From Candidatus Ruthia magnifica str. Cm (Calyptogena magnifica) (GTDB lineage Bacteria > Pseudomonadota > Gammaproteobacteria > PS1 > Pseudothioglobaceae): a stretch of 64,000 nt of DNA. Positions 21,495 through 30,739 of this stretch are shown here, one piece after another. Position numbers and translations under genes: made by a program. The stretch lies in contig NC_008610.1 of assembly GCF_000015105.1 (NCBI RefSeq), forward strand, positions 186,001 through 250,000, in the 5' to 3' direction. Within the stretch, counting starts at the first letter, position 1, and each line of letters starts with the position of its first letter. The notes beneath the pieces were generated by a model that had not been told where the DNA came from, ran no database searches, and saw nothing but the letters and a program-made list of their open reading frames with translations.

Positions 21495-21690
21495 ACTATT
21501 ATTACTTAGAATATTTTCTGGGTTTGTAGTGGGTTTGTTGGGTGCTGGTTTAAGCCTTATTGTATGTGTTAGTAGCTGAAGTTCATGAAGTAGTTTTGAT
21601 GCACACAGCAATTGGTACTGCACTTTTTGTGATTATTTTTTAATTTTATTGTTAATTAACCCTGCCATGTCTGGGTTAGATTGTGCTTAT
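21495..21690 (+). pseudogene. Remnant of a TauE/SafE-type (sulfite/sulfonate exporter) membrane protein
   Basis: One frame reads IFSGFVVGLLGAGLSLIV. After a one-base shift it continues VLVAEVHEVVLMHTAIGTALFVIIF. Together these match the first two helices of TauE/SafE proteins (GxxxGLLGxGGSLIxVP, then HxAIGTSL). Only about 60 codons are recognisable, so the gene is both frameshifted and truncated. Family members export sulfite, sulfoacetate or related anions; the substrate here is unknown. Confidence 0.7.
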
Positions 21691-21692
21691 TT

Positions 21693-21872
21693 CTAAAATG
21701 TAGGGTTAGTATCTATAATTACTACATCAAGGTGTGAAAGTTTAAACATATTTTCTAAATGGATGATAGAATAAGGCATTTCTCTAGGTATTAATAAGTT
21801 TTTTTGTTCTTTAATCACCACATTAGTAACACGATCCATTGGTTTTTGAAAAATCTTAATCTAACTATTTTT
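21693..21872 (-). pseudogene. ubiX: C-terminal remnant of flavin prenyltransferase UbiX
   Basis: On the minus strand a single open frame reads TNVVIKEQKNLLIPREMPYS and then IIHLENMFKLSHLDVVIID and NPTF before a stop. This matches the UbiX C-terminus (AADVVLKERRxLILVPRETPxSxIHLENMLxLAxxGxxIxPPxPxFY) almost position by position. The N-terminal flavin-binding half is not recognisable upstream (to the right), so only a fragment survives. UbiX makes the prenylated FMN cofactor for UbiD decarboxylases in ubiquinone synthesis. Confidence 0.8.
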
Positions 21873-23060
21873 TGTTTTTAAATATTTCATGAGGTTTTTC
21901 AATTGCATCGGTATCGGCACCTAAATTGAGATCAGTTTTTATGGTAATAATGGTATTGGCAGCACGATAAATAATGACATAAATTAATGATTTGGTTTTG
22001 ACAGATTATTTGAGTAAGATTATAGTATATGATATATTAATATAATGGTAATAAGTTTCATAAATTGGATATTCATTTTATTAAAAATATCATCAAAACC
22101 ACTATTTAACATCACCACAAAGTGACTAAATTAAGATGATTTACAACCTCATCAACAGAGTCAAATAAATAATCTGAGTGTTTGTTTTTAAATAAGATGT
22201 CTCTAATTGCAACTTGGATTGTAATATTAAGATCTGATTGATATTTTTTAGTACATACATAAAAGTTTGTTGAATTGTATTAAACCTTAACTCCAAAATA
22301 GCAAAGACTCTAACACCCATCGCCTCTCTAATTATTACAAAAAAGTAATGGACTTAGTTTGGTGTTTATCTCTAAGCGATGATTTACATCTTTAAAATTA
22401 CTAAATACTTTACAAGCTACACCAACATTCATTGTGATGCATAACAAATAATTGTGCTCGTCTAATAAATATCACGATATTTGGTTATTCTCAGCATTAA
22501 ATTTTGTATCTGCTTTGTATTTATTAGTGTTTAAGTCGGCAAGACTTACTCTTCAGGCCAAATACCTTGTTTAAATACCGCTTAATATTTGTATTATTTT
22601 GTGAATAAATAATCAAAGTCATTGCTAGATATGGTGAGAATCAAATGGTGGAATTATTTTTGAATATCTTTGTAAGTCAAAAAATCTGTATCGTATTTAT
22701 CAGCCTTGATCACAAAAAAGTTAGCATCAGTTAAGCGTGACGACATCCAAAAATTTTGTGCAATCACAACAATGAAAAAACTAAGGATGGTAACTTGAAA
22801 ATTCAAGTATCTAAGTTAGTATACTGGTTGTGATAGTTTTCCATGAATGACTGACATGTCAAATATCTATTTATCATGTAATATATTTTCACTTAACCAC
22901 TGCAACTCTGGGATATACGGATATTGCTGGGTGAGCATGTCTTAGACATAAGCATTGTCACGAGAACAGGATATTGCCAATAATAAATAAATCTTCAGCT
23001 TTATAATTTTGTGTGTGTAGCTAATGTTTTGCTTATCAAGTTGGATACTCATTGACGAGT
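21873..23060 (-). other. Decayed spacer with unassigned minus-strand reading fragments
   Basis: Open minus-strand pieces read LTQQYPYIPELQWLSENIL (about 22865-22945), AQNFWMSSRLTDANFFVIKA and DKYDTDFLTYKDIQ (about 22660-22770), AANTIITIKTDLNLGADTDA (about 21910-21970), and others. They look like former coding sequence because they keep codon-like structure, but no family was recognised. The piece with IVVIAQNFW may include a membrane helix. No intact gene is present. Confidence 0.5.
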
Positions 23061-23160
23061 CACCCTTAATCCGTCCCAATGACTTGATACCTCATTTATT
23101 TGGTAATTAAAGTAAGCAAGCCTATAAATGTATCAGTAATACAAAGAATATGAATGTGTA

Positions 23161-23529
23161 TTATGAGGGCTTAAAATCAAGTGAGGCAGAGTTGATACAA
23201 TAACGATTACCACTTGAGGTAGGACCATCTGAGAAAACATGTCCAAGATGGGCATCGCAATTAGAGCACCTTGCTTCAACACGACTCATGCCGTGCGAGT
23301 TATCAGTAATTAACTTAACACTATCAGATTTTGAAGCATTAGAAAAACTAGGCCAGCCCATATTCGAATCAAATTTAGTATTGAATGAAAATAAGATCTG
23401 ATGACAACAAACACAAAGATAGTTTCCTTGTTCTTGATAGTTGTAATACTTACCAGTAAACGGCGCTTCAGTGCCTGCTTGTTGTGTGACTCTAAACTGT
23501 TCTGGGGTTAGCTTCTTAACCAAATTCAT
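23161..23529 (-). CDS. msrB: Peptide methionine (R)-S-oxide reductase MsrB
   Basis: Reduces the R form of methionine sulfoxide in oxidised proteins. The 122 residues are complete. Structural zinc ligands are Cys39 and Cys42, then Cys88 and Cys91 in RCSNCDAHLGHVF. The catalytic Cys is Cys111 in NRYCINSASL. MGWPSFSNA supplies the substrate-binding Trp. No signal peptide, so it is cytoplasmic. It is divergent from cca with a 40-base gap and follows a long decayed spacer. Confidence 0.95.
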   Translation of the reverse strand: MNLVKKLTPEQFRVTQQAGTEAPFTGKYYNYQEQGNYLCVCCHQILFSFNTKFDSNMGWPSFSNASKSDSVKLITDNSHGMSRVEARCSNCDAHLGHVFSDGPTSSGNRYCINSASLDFKPS

Positions 23530-23569
23530 TAGGGTATTATATAGATAATTAGTCTATTTTTTCATCATT

Positions 23570-24658
23570 ATGAAGGTTTATTTAGTCGGTGGTGCAGTGC
23601 GCGATCAATTATTAGGTATTGCTGATGAGTTCACTGAAAAAGATTGGATGGTCGTTGGTTCATCTTCTAAACAAATGCTGGATCTTGGCTATCGTCAAGT
23701 GGGTAAAAATTTCCCTGTATTTTTACACCCAGGTACACAAGAAGAATATGCTTTAGCAAGGTTGGAGCGTAAAATAGGTACTGGATATAAAGGTTTTAAG
23801 TTTGATATATCAAGCCAAGTCACGCTAGAGCAGGATTTATTTCGTCGCGACTTAACAATTAATGCAATGGCACAAAAAGCAGGCGAACTATTTGACCCAT
23901 TTAATGGCCAAGAAGACTTAAACAATGGTATTTTACGCCACGTGTCTAATGCTTTTAGTGAAGACCCAGTGCGGATATTACGTATAGCTCGATTTGCAGC
24001 ACGCTTTAAAAAGTTTGGCTTTAAAGTAGCGCACCAAACCCACCAACTAATGAGTCAAATGGTTACCTCAGGCGAGGTAGATGCCCTTACCCCTGAACGC
24101 GTGTTTAAAGAACTCAACAAAGCTTTATCGTACGAAACACCATCGGCTTTTTTTAAAGTATTAACTGCTTGTGGTGCTTATCAAAAAGTTTTCTCCAGCC
24201 TTGATAACCAAGTACACCAAAATCACAGCAATTCATTTGTGTTTTTAGATAATCTTAATACTGACAAAGCGCATATTAAATTCTCCATTTGGCTTAAAGA
24301 TGAGAATAGGCATAATATTAAAGCCTTATGTAACATAATTAAATGTCCTAAACAATATCAACAATTATCCGAACTTGTCAGTCAGTTTTATCAATTTTCA
24401 CAGGATTTTACCAATCACTCAAGTAACGAAGTATTTGATTTTTTCGCTAAAACAGATATTCTTAGACACAAAGATAGATTCGAAGATTTACTCTCTACAT
24501 TTAAATTACTAGAGATTGATATTGTACCCATCGAACACTTAAGAGATTTACTTAAAGATATTAATATATCTAAACTGGATAAATCAGACATTGCTAAAGC
24601 TATTCAAATAGAAAAAAGATTAATCATTGACTTGTTTTTTAAAACAGTAAAGAAATAA
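23570..24658 (+). CDS. cca: CCA-adding tRNA nucleotidyltransferase, lacking a recognisable HD domain
   Basis: Adds or repairs the CCA end of tRNAs. Class II signatures are present: GGAVRD (7-12), RRDLTINAMA (91-100) and RILRIARFAARF (134-145), followed by TPERVFKELNKAL. The catalytic DxD is read as ExD (Glu23-Lys24-Asp25 in TEKDW), a conservative change worth checking. The protein has 362 residues against about 410 in E. coli. The C-terminal HD phosphohydrolase motif (CHDLGK) is not seen, the corresponding region reading FSIWLKDEN. Nucleotidyl transfer is probably kept; phosphatase and 2',3'-cyclic phosphodiesterase activities are probably lost. Confidence 0.93.
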   Translation: MKVYLVGGAVRDQLLGIADEFTEKDWMVVGSSSKQMLDLGYRQVGKNFPVFLHPGTQEEYALARLERKIGTGYKGFKFDISSQVTLEQDLFRRDLTINAMAQKAGELFDPFNGQEDLNNGILRHVSNAFSEDPVRILRIARFAARFKKFGFKVAHQTHQLMSQMVTSGEVDALTPERVFKELNKALSYETPSAFFKVLTACGAYQKVFSSLDNQVHQNHSNSFVFLDNLNTDKAHIKFSIWLKDENRHNIKALCNIIKCPKQYQQLSELVSQFYQFSQDFTNHSSNEVFDFFAKTDILRHKDRFEDLLSTFKLLEIDIVPIEHLRDLLKDINISKLDKSDIAKAIQIEKRLIIDLFFKTVKK

Positions 24659-26132
24659 TACTAATCAAACGACTTAATTTTTTCCTTACAAAATTGCTGG
24701 ATTAAAGTTTGTAAGTAAGCGGCTACTTTTCACTAAAATAGCTTCTTCAGTAATTTTATAATATTTTGAATAACGTTTTTTAACATAGTCTTATTTGAGT
24801 GGTTGAAAATAACAACGCTTAAATTTGTTTTTTGTGGAAAGACATTAATTAACGATTTATTTTGATGAATTGCCATTGAACTAAGCTATTTTAAATTATG
24901 AGTATAAAACTTGTACTGAGCAAGCACTAAAGATAGGAAAGAGTAATAGTGTTCTGTAGTTTGATGGAGCAGAAAGGCGACTATTGTATTGTTGTCTTTC
25001 TTTTTTATCCAAAAAAATCATTTTTATTATTGAACTAACGCTCATAATCCTTAACTACTATTTTCTTGGGTTAAATTCCAAGGCGCAGCCAACCCCTTGC
25101 TGTAAAAACTATACAATTTCCATCTCTTGTTCTTTAATTTTAGCAAAGAAGTATTGTCCTTCTTTAGGTGCACTGTTTATCTTATCTGAACTATGCACAA
25201 TTAAATTACACTCTGGCTTAAAAAGTGGCGACAAAAAGATTTTTACTCTATCCTCAAATCATATTTTGTGATAAGTCAAATTGATTAACAATAAAAATAT
25301 CACAATCACTAATATAATCAGTATGTGACTTATTAACCCACTTACTCGTTGCATGCAGTCATAAAGAATAATTCTCAATAAACTCGCCTGTTTTTCTCTT
25401 ACCCAAGAATCCCATCAAACTTCTCACGAATCACTTACCTTGTATGGGTTTCTTATTACTAAGTAAGTAACTTAAAGGGTCTTTCATTTAATTTACTTGA
25501 AAATATTCGTTAGTTAAGCAAGTGTTGAGTATTAATTTATTAATAAAAATTATACAGATACAATGATAATCATAAGACAAAGGATAGATTTTGTATTTTT
25601 TATTTGGGTACTTAAAATCTTATCACAATAATTTTTTGAGATATACTTAAACTCATTTAAGTATGACAATTTTTTTGATTTATAAGTCAAAATTTATTTT
25701 TAGAGTTAAGTTTATTGCTACTATTTTTAGTAAGTAATTTGCTTAATATTTGAACAGTTATTATTTTCTATTTCAATAATAGCTTCATTCTAGCATTGGC
25801 ATAATGCTCACACAAACTGACCATTCAAAGTACTTTTTCCAGAAAAAGAACAAATTTTATATTTATATTTTTAAAATTACAATAATAAAATATACTTTTA
25901 AATCTTCATCTTTCTTAATAATCTAAATTTATATAATATCCTAATTTTTAATTATAGGTTTTTATGGATCCAATTGTAAAACACTTAACTATTATTATGA
26001 GAATTATTTCTTTATATTGCGATATTAAAAATATTTATGTACAATTTAGTTTAGAATTCACGTATTCTAACGGATGAAAGTTTTGTTATTTCAGTGAATA
26101 TATAATCAAAGATGGAATAAGAGGTTAAGTAA
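24659..26132. other. Long spacer without intact gene; one unassigned minus-strand remnant
   Basis: Very A/T-rich. On the minus strand from about 25487 down to 25060, a former gene can be followed from an ATG. It reads KDPLSYLLSNKKPIQGK, then after a TGA FVRSLMGFLGKRKTGEFIEN, then WVNKSHTDYISDCDIFIVN, and in another frame CNLIVHSSDKINSAPKEGQ and FFAKIKEQEMEIV. No family was recognised. A plus-strand open frame at 24984-25271 covers the same DNA and is judged spurious. The remaining right half (25500-26130) is nearly pure A/T and shows nothing. Confidence 0.5.
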
Positions 26133-28613
26133 TTATTTCACAATACGACAAAGCAAGTCAAATTCACAAAAATTACAGGCATTTTTGTTGGGCAGGACAG
26201 TAGTAATACCATTTTGAAAATCAATACTGGCAATATTTAAGGTTTGTTGCCAAATTTTAAGTTGCTTGTTCCAATCTTGATATTTGTCTTTGTATTTGGA
26301 TTGTTTGGGTAGAGAATCTGGGTTTTTTGAGAGCCCCTTGAAGTTAATTTTGTTTGAGGCTAGTTCAATAAAGGCTGCGCCTTGAACGTTGTTAGTGATG
26401 GCATAAATAGGGAGTTGTGGCTCACTGATGGCACTACCGTACCAGCTAGAGATTGAGGTGGTACTTGTTTTGTAATCGAAAATAATTTTGTCGCCATTAC
26501 TCATTCGATCGAGTCTATCTAATCGAGTTTCGAATTCTAAATTAGCAATATTAGCGGTTATATTTTGTTCGGTTGTCAGTACATAAAAATCTTCTCTAAG
26601 TTTATCAGCTTCAATGAAAGTGTGGATAAGATGAGAGAGCCTGAGTTTTTCTATTTTTTTAAAACTGGAGTTTAGATGACGCTTGAGAACGGTATTTATT
26701 TTATTAAGAATAAGGTTATCAAGTTCTTTAGTATTAAGGGCTAGGAGTTGTTCTTTTGAGGTAATTTTTTGATAAATATATTGCAAAACGTTGTGGATAA
26801 TATTGCCTTGTTCTAATCGGTTTATGCCAATGTGTGGCGCATCAAAACTTGTGGTATCGAGTCGATGTGCGAAGCCTTTAAAAGCGCAAGCCATTTGGTC
26901 TTTTAAAATGCGAACACCTAATTTTATTTGAGGTTTTTTTAAATAGCTTGTGTTGGTATCAAGAATAGACTCTAGTGGAATGGGGAATATTTTTTGAATA
27001 TGGCTTGTGTTAATGGTTGGGTTAAATTCTACCAGTGGTGAGGGTAATTGCTCATTTCCAAGGTGTGTTAATGCATAGGAAAAAACGACTTTATTGGCAA
27101 GTGAGTTTAAACTTTCCAATGTGTTTTTAGCGTCAGTTGTAATCAGTTTGTAATCTGTATTTGGGATTTGGTGTGTTACGCTGATATCATGTGCAATAAA
27201 ACGAGTTGAGTTGAGTCGTGTTGGTAGAAATTGGTTGGTCATGCCAAGTATCCAAGCCTCGTCAAAATATAAGCCTCGCGCTTCTAAAGCGTCTAGAATT
27301 TGGATATTGGTTTTGTTTGCTTGTTCTTGAAAAATAACTTGCGCGGTTAAATTGTTTAATTGCGTGATGGCAGATTGAGTACTAACTTTACCAAAGTAAA
27401 ACGAGAGTTGATTAAGCCCCAAACTAGTTTGTAAGTACTTGTTAAATAGTTTATATTCTGTGTTACTTAGGTTTCTATCAGTGGCAAAACCCCAAGTTTT
27501 AAGCATGTTATTAAAGTTTAAAAGATGAGATTCAAGTGTATTATTGGTTGGCTTTTCACGCTTAATATTGTTGATAATGGCCTCTAGTATTGGACATTTC
27601 GATAAATCTTTGTCAATTCTATCTAAACTAAATTCATCAACAGATAAAGACAAAACTTGGTTCATTAATAGACTTCTGGATGATCTTTCTTGTTGATAGC
27701 CAGAGACATAAACGCAAGTAGCAACTTTGTTGAATAATGTACTTTGAATTTTGTTGCATTGCAATTGAATGGACAGTGTTAAAATGGACAATAAATCTTG
27801 AATTAGTGAGTATTGATTTAAGTGTAGTCTTAAGGATATATTGTAGGATTTTTGTTCAATTTCAGTGAGCAAATTATCAAACACCTGATCAAAAATAGAA
27901 CTTAACTGGTGTTGTATATCGCTAAGCTGTGGACTAACGATGACGACTGATTTATCAGGATTAGTATCAAAATGTGCTTTTGCCCATTGAGCGGCTTTGA
28001 AAATTTCGCTTGTTGTGGTGTCAAAAGTGAAGGTTAATATATTGTGAGTGCTGATGGCGTTAATTTGTTGATATCCGATTGTATCGAATAAAAGTTTTTG
28101 TTGAGGGGTTAGAGTTTTAAAGCCGTATATATGAGGCTTAGTGATTGATGTGTTGGTTTTAATAATTAAACTTGGCAGGTCATGTAAATCAATCAAACCT
28201 AGGATTAATTTGGTGTTTTTATAGGCGTTAATCCAAGCACTAAACAATTCTGATGAGCGTATTTTTGAGTAAGTTAATTCGGATAAATCAATTAAATAAT
28301 TGGCGCAATAATCATTATTTTTAACCACTTCATCTAGCAGACTCTGGTGTGTATTTTGCCCTAGTTTTTGCATGGATTGCTTGATAAGGTGTCTTGATTC
28401 AATCTGGTCAATAAAGCGCAAGTTTGAATTAGGGCTAATTTGATGCCAAGTGTAGCACAAGTATTGTCCCCAAGATAAGGCTTTTGGCAGTTGAGTATTG
28501 CCACGTTGAATGGCAAAAGTTTTTTTAAAAGCCAGTACTTGTCGATTATTGGCTAAAACAATGATATCTTTAGCGTTAAGCTCGGTTAGTTCGGCATTAA
28601 TCAACATAGCCAA
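26133..28613 (-). CDS. AddB-like PD-(D/E)XK nuclease, probable DNA repair protein
   Basis: An 826-residue protein. Its C-terminal third is a RecB-type nuclease: [12 protein letters not shown] (helix with the motif I His), [18 protein letters not shown] with the catalytic D...DxK, EPQLPIYA (Q-x-x-x-Y), and a C-terminal C-x2-C-x5-C ([10 protein letters not shown]). A fourth Cys in [13 protein letters not shown] precedes the domain. The four Cys match the iron-sulfur 'staple' of AddB. The N-terminal two thirds is divergent and shows no clear Walker A, as in AddB-type inactivated helicases. It resembles the gammaproteobacterial 'probable DNA repair protein' family. It overlaps engB by 17 bases. 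Partner and pathway are unknown. Confidence 0.8.
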   Translation of the reverse strand: MAMLINAELTELNAKDIIVLANNRQVLAFKKTFAIQRGNTQLPKALSWGQYLCYTWHQISPNSNLRFIDQIESRHLIKQSMQKLGQNTHQSLLDEVVKNNDYCANYLIDLSELTYSKIRSSELFSAWINAYKNTKLILGLIDLHDLPSLIIKTNTSITKPHIYGFKTLTPQQKLLFDTIGYQQINAISTHNILTFTFDTTTSEIFKAAQWAKAHFDTNPDKSVVIVSPQLSDIQHQLSSIFDQVFDNLLTEIEQKSYNISLRLHLNQYSLIQDLLSILTLSIQLQCNKIQSTLFNKVATCVYVSGYQQERSSRSLLMNQVLSLSVDEFSLDRIDKDLSKCPILEAIINNIKREKPTNNTLESHLLNFNNMLKTWGFATDRNLSNTEYKLFNKYLQTSLGLNQLSFYFGKVSTQSAITQLNNLTAQVIFQEQANKTNIQILDALEARGLYFDEAWILGMTNQFLPTRLNSTRFIAHDISVTHQIPNTDYKLITTDAKNTLESLNSLANKVVFSYALTHLGNEQLPSPLVEFNPTINTSHIQKIFPIPLESILDTNTSYLKKPQIKLGVRILKDQMACAFKGFAHRLDTTSFDAPHIGINRLEQGNIIHNVLQYIYQKITSKEQLLALNTKELDNLILNKINTVLKRHLNSSFKKIEKLRLSHLIHTFIEADKLREDFYVLTTEQNITANIANLEFETRLDRLDRMSNGDKIIFDYKTSTTSISSWYGSAISEPQLPIYAITNNVQGAAFIELASNKINFKGLSKNPDSLPKQSKYKDKYQDWNKQLKIWQQTLNIASIDFQNGITTVLPNKNACNFCEFDLLCRIVK

Positions 28614-29196
28614 AAAATGTGTTTAATCGAGCCCCCAATATTTCTAAGCCCTGTTTTTTTAGGCTAGAGAATAACTGTACATCAACATAAGGGTACTTTT
28701 TAATTTGATTATGGACTTTAAGGTAAGTATTGCTGGCGGCGCCTTTTTTGAGTTTGTCGGATTTGGTGAGTATAATTTGTGTGGATAAATTAATACTATG
28801 ACACCAGTTTAGCACCATTTGATCAAAAAGTTTAAATGGATGACGAATATCCATAACCAGTACTGTACCGCGAAGACAATCACGCTTATTAAAGTATTCA
28901 TTTATGTCTTTGTGCCATTTAGTTTTGACACGTTTTGGTACTTTGGCGTAGCCATAACCAGGTAAATCAACCAGACGACGGTCTTTGTCAAGCTCGAAGA
29001 AAACAAAATGTTGAGTTTTACCAGGTGTACGTGATACTTTGGCAAGTTTATTTTGTAACGTGAGTGTATTAATGACACTTGACTTGCCCGCATTTGACCG
29101 ACCAGCAAAAATAACCTCATATCCTTCGTCTGGTGGACAACCCTTTAAAGAGGGGCAAGAGAGCAAAAATTTGGCTTGGTGGTAGTGTTTGTGCAT
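28597..29196 (-). CDS. engB: Ribosome-biogenesis GTPase EngB (YihA/YsxC)
   Basis: GTPase for 50S assembly. The 199 residues carry G1 GRSNAGKSS (about 32-40), SRTPGKTQ (G2), [11 protein letters not shown] (G3), TKSDKL (G4) and FSSLKKQG (G5), all intact. It overlaps the downstream nuclease gene by 17 bases and is divergent from a cytochrome c gene, as in many gammaproteobacteria. Confidence 0.96.
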   Translation of the reverse strand: MHKHYHQAKFLLSCPSLKGCPPDEGYEVIFAGRSNAGKSSVINTLTLQNKLAKVSRTPGKTQHFVFFELDKDRRLVDLPGYGYAKVPKRVKTKWHKDINEYFNKRDCLRGTVLVMDIRHPFKLFDQMVLNWCHSINLSTQIILTKSDKLKKGAASNTYLKVHNQIKKYPYVDVQLFSSLKKQGLEILGARLNTFFGYVD

Positions 29197-29216
29197 TGTT
29201 AAAAACGGTGTATAAT
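29189..29216 (+). promoter_or_regulatory. Possible promoter of the cytochrome c genes
   Basis: A perfect TATAAT at 29211-29216 preceded directly by TG, about 55 bases before the first cytochrome ATG. The -35 candidate is TTGTGC at 29189-29194 with a 16-base spacer, weak at the last two positions. The site overlaps the start of the divergent engB. Confidence 0.45.
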
Positions 29217-29269
29217 CGAAAACTCATGGTTATTTATTGACTGTTAATTTTAATGATAAGGAGAGAGTA

Positions 29270-29560
29270 ATGAAGAGAATTTTATTAGTAGTAACTGTCG
29301 CTACATTTACAATGAATTTTGCCCAAGCAGATGGTGCAGCAGATTATGCTGCTGGTGGTTGTGCTAATTGTCATGGCATTACAGGAGTATCAGTCATCCA
29401 AATTTATCCTAACCTTTCTGGACAAAATTCAGCTTATACCGTTAAGCAATTAAAAGATTTTCAAACAGGTGTACGTAAAGACCCAACTATGAATGCAATG
29501 TCTAAAATAGTTGCTGGTAAAGAACAATCAATTGCTGATTTCTTGGCAACACAAAAATAA
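29270..29560 (+). CDS. Small periplasmic monohaem cytochrome c (class I)
   Basis: Electron carrier. ATG at 29270 is chosen because AAGGAGAGAG lies in front and it gives a Sec signal peptide (MKRILLVVTVATFTMNFAQA, cleavage after residue 20). An upstream in-frame start would add unrelated residues. Mature protein of about 76 residues: haem motif CANCH at 31-35, then PNLSGQ and the distal methionine region VRKDPTMNAM (about 68-77). Closely similar to the next gene, apparently a tandem duplicate. Redox partners are not known from sequence. Confidence 0.92.
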   Translation: MKRILLVVTVATFTMNFAQADGAADYAAGGCANCHGITGVSVIQIYPNLSGQNSAYTVKQLKDFQTGVRKDPTMNAMSKIVAGKEQSIADFLATQK

Positions 29561-29574
29561 CCCTTGTTTTTGAG

Positions 29575-29609
29575 TTAAAAATCTCCTAATTTATTAGGAA
29601 GATTTTTAA
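29575..29609. terminator. Stem-loop between the two small cytochrome genes
   Basis: TTAAAAATCTCCTAA (29575-29589) and its near-perfect complement (29594-29609, one bulged A) form a hairpin of about 15 base pairs with a short A/T loop. It is symmetric and lies just after a stop codon, so it could terminate, attenuate or protect the first cytochrome mRNA. No T-run follows beyond that in the stem. Confidence 0.55.
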
Positions 29610-29619
29610 CAACATAATA

Positions 29620-29913
29620 ATGCAAAAAATACTACACTACGTGTTAGCTATGATGACACTAAGTATTGCTTTGGGTGTACAAGCCTCTGGTAAATCTGTG
29701 TACAATTCATTAGGATGTTCGTCTTGTCATGGTATTGATGGCAAACCTTCCACATCTGCTTACCCTACTTTGGCTGGTAAAGACGCTGTGTGGCTTGTTA
29801 ATCAATTAAAATATTTTCAATTTGGTGTGCGTAAAGATCCAACTATGAATGCAATGGTGCCAATAGTTGCTGGCTATGAGCAGATAATTGCTGATTATTT
29901 ATCCAAGCAATAA
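29620..29913 (+). CDS. Small periplasmic monohaem cytochrome c (class I), second copy
   Basis: 97 residues: Sec signal peptide ending near VQA (residue 22), haem motif CSSCH (33-37), then YPTLAGKDAVWLVNQLKYFQ and VRKDPTMNAM with the methionine ligand. The segment FxxGVRKDPTMNAM is shared almost exactly with the preceding cytochrome, pointing to duplication followed by divergence around the haem. ATG lies 11 bases after the hairpin and has no clear Shine-Dalgarno. Confidence 0.9.
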   Translation: MQKILHYVLAMMTLSIALGVQASGKSVYNSLGCSSCHGIDGKPSTSAYPTLAGKDAVWLVNQLKYFQFGVRKDPTMNAMVPIVAGYEQIIADYLSKQ

Positions 29914-29944
29914 AAACCCCACCTTTTATTTTAATGAACTAATG

Positions 29945-29950
29945 TATAAT
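29945..29950 (+). promoter_or_regulatory. Possible -10 box for the dihaem cytochrome gene
   Basis: TATAAT at 29945-29950, preceded by TG, lies 34 bases before the cytochrome c4 ATG, after the stop of the preceding gene. No good -35 is seen. Confidence 0.35.
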
Positions 29951-29983
29951 CCTAGTTCATTTGTTTTCAACAAAACACATCTT

Positions 29984-30625
29984 ATGAATAAATTAGCCTC
30001 AATTTTTATTATTGTAATTACTTTTGCTTCAATCAATGTTTCTGCATCTGGTGATGTTGCCAAAGGGAAGGTTATTGCAGCAACTTGTGTTGTTTGTCAT
30101 GGTGTTCAGGGTAATTCAGTAGTGGCTACATTTCCTAAATTAGCTGGACAGGGGGAAGGTTATTTACTAAAACAGTTACAAGATTTTAAATCAAATACTC
30201 GTAAAGATGTAATTATGAAAAATACTGTTGTATCATTAACTAAGGATGATATGGAGAATTTAGCTGCTTATTTTTCTAAGCAAACTATCACTCAAGGTGT
30301 TGTCAGTAAAAGTGCCAATATTGCTTTGGGTGAACAACTTTATAAAGGTGGTAATAAGGATAAGGGCGTAACGGCTTGCATTGCCTGTCATGGTCCTATA
30401 GGGGCTGGCATTCCTTCTGCTAAGTTTCCAGCTTTAGCCTCTCAGCATGTGACTTATATAATCAAACAACTCGTCGCTTTTCGTCAAGATGCGTATAATG
30501 TACAAACGGGTACTAATACGCCTGAACGTAATAATGACTATGAAGGTATGATGAGAAATATAACCAAATATTTAGATAATAAAGAGATTGAAGCGGTTTC
30601 TCAATATATTGCAGGGCTACATTAA
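29984..30625 (+). CDS. Dihaem cytochrome c4
   Basis: Periplasmic two-haem electron carrier, family known to feed terminal oxidases. ATG at 29984 gives a Sec signal peptide (MNKLASIFIIVITFASINVSASG). Haem motifs are CVVCH (35-39) and CIACH (132-136), one in each of two homologous halves; each is followed by a PKLAGQ / PALASQ element. The c4 pattern RKDVIMKNTVVSLTKDDMENLAAYFSKQ supplies the first methionine region; the second is MRNITKYLDNKEIEAVSQYI. Engb-c4 divergence is a common gammaproteobacterial arrangement. A longer reading starting at 29888 is rejected because it precedes the signal peptide. Confidence 0.93.
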   Translation: MNKLASIFIIVITFASINVSASGDVAKGKVIAATCVVCHGVQGNSVVATFPKLAGQGEGYLLKQLQDFKSNTRKDVIMKNTVVSLTKDDMENLAAYFSKQTITQGVVSKSANIALGEQLYKGGNKDKGVTACIACHGPIGAGIPSAKFPALASQHVTYIIKQLVAFRQDAYNVQTGTNTPERNNDYEGMMRNITKYLDNKEIEAVSQYIAGLH

Positions 30626-30697
30626 ATTAAAAAATGAGTCAAAGTTTGAACAGTTTTAATTAATAAAAAAAGACAGTTATACTATCTTTCTTATTAG

Positions 30698-30703
30698 TAT
30701 AAT
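30698..30703 (+). promoter_or_regulatory. Possible -10 box upstream of trigger factor
   Basis: TATAAT at 30698-30703, 36 bases before the tig ATG, in the 114-base spacer after the cytochrome gene. The -35 region is not convincing. Confidence 0.4.
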
Positions 30704-30739
30704 TGGTTCTTTTCAAGTATAAAAATTGATTTGAACGCA

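Noticed and set aside
24984-25271. Open plus-strand frame of 95 codons in the spacer after cca
   Set aside because: No ribosome-binding site or known motif, and the minus strand of the same DNA keeps a better protein-like reading of a former gene.
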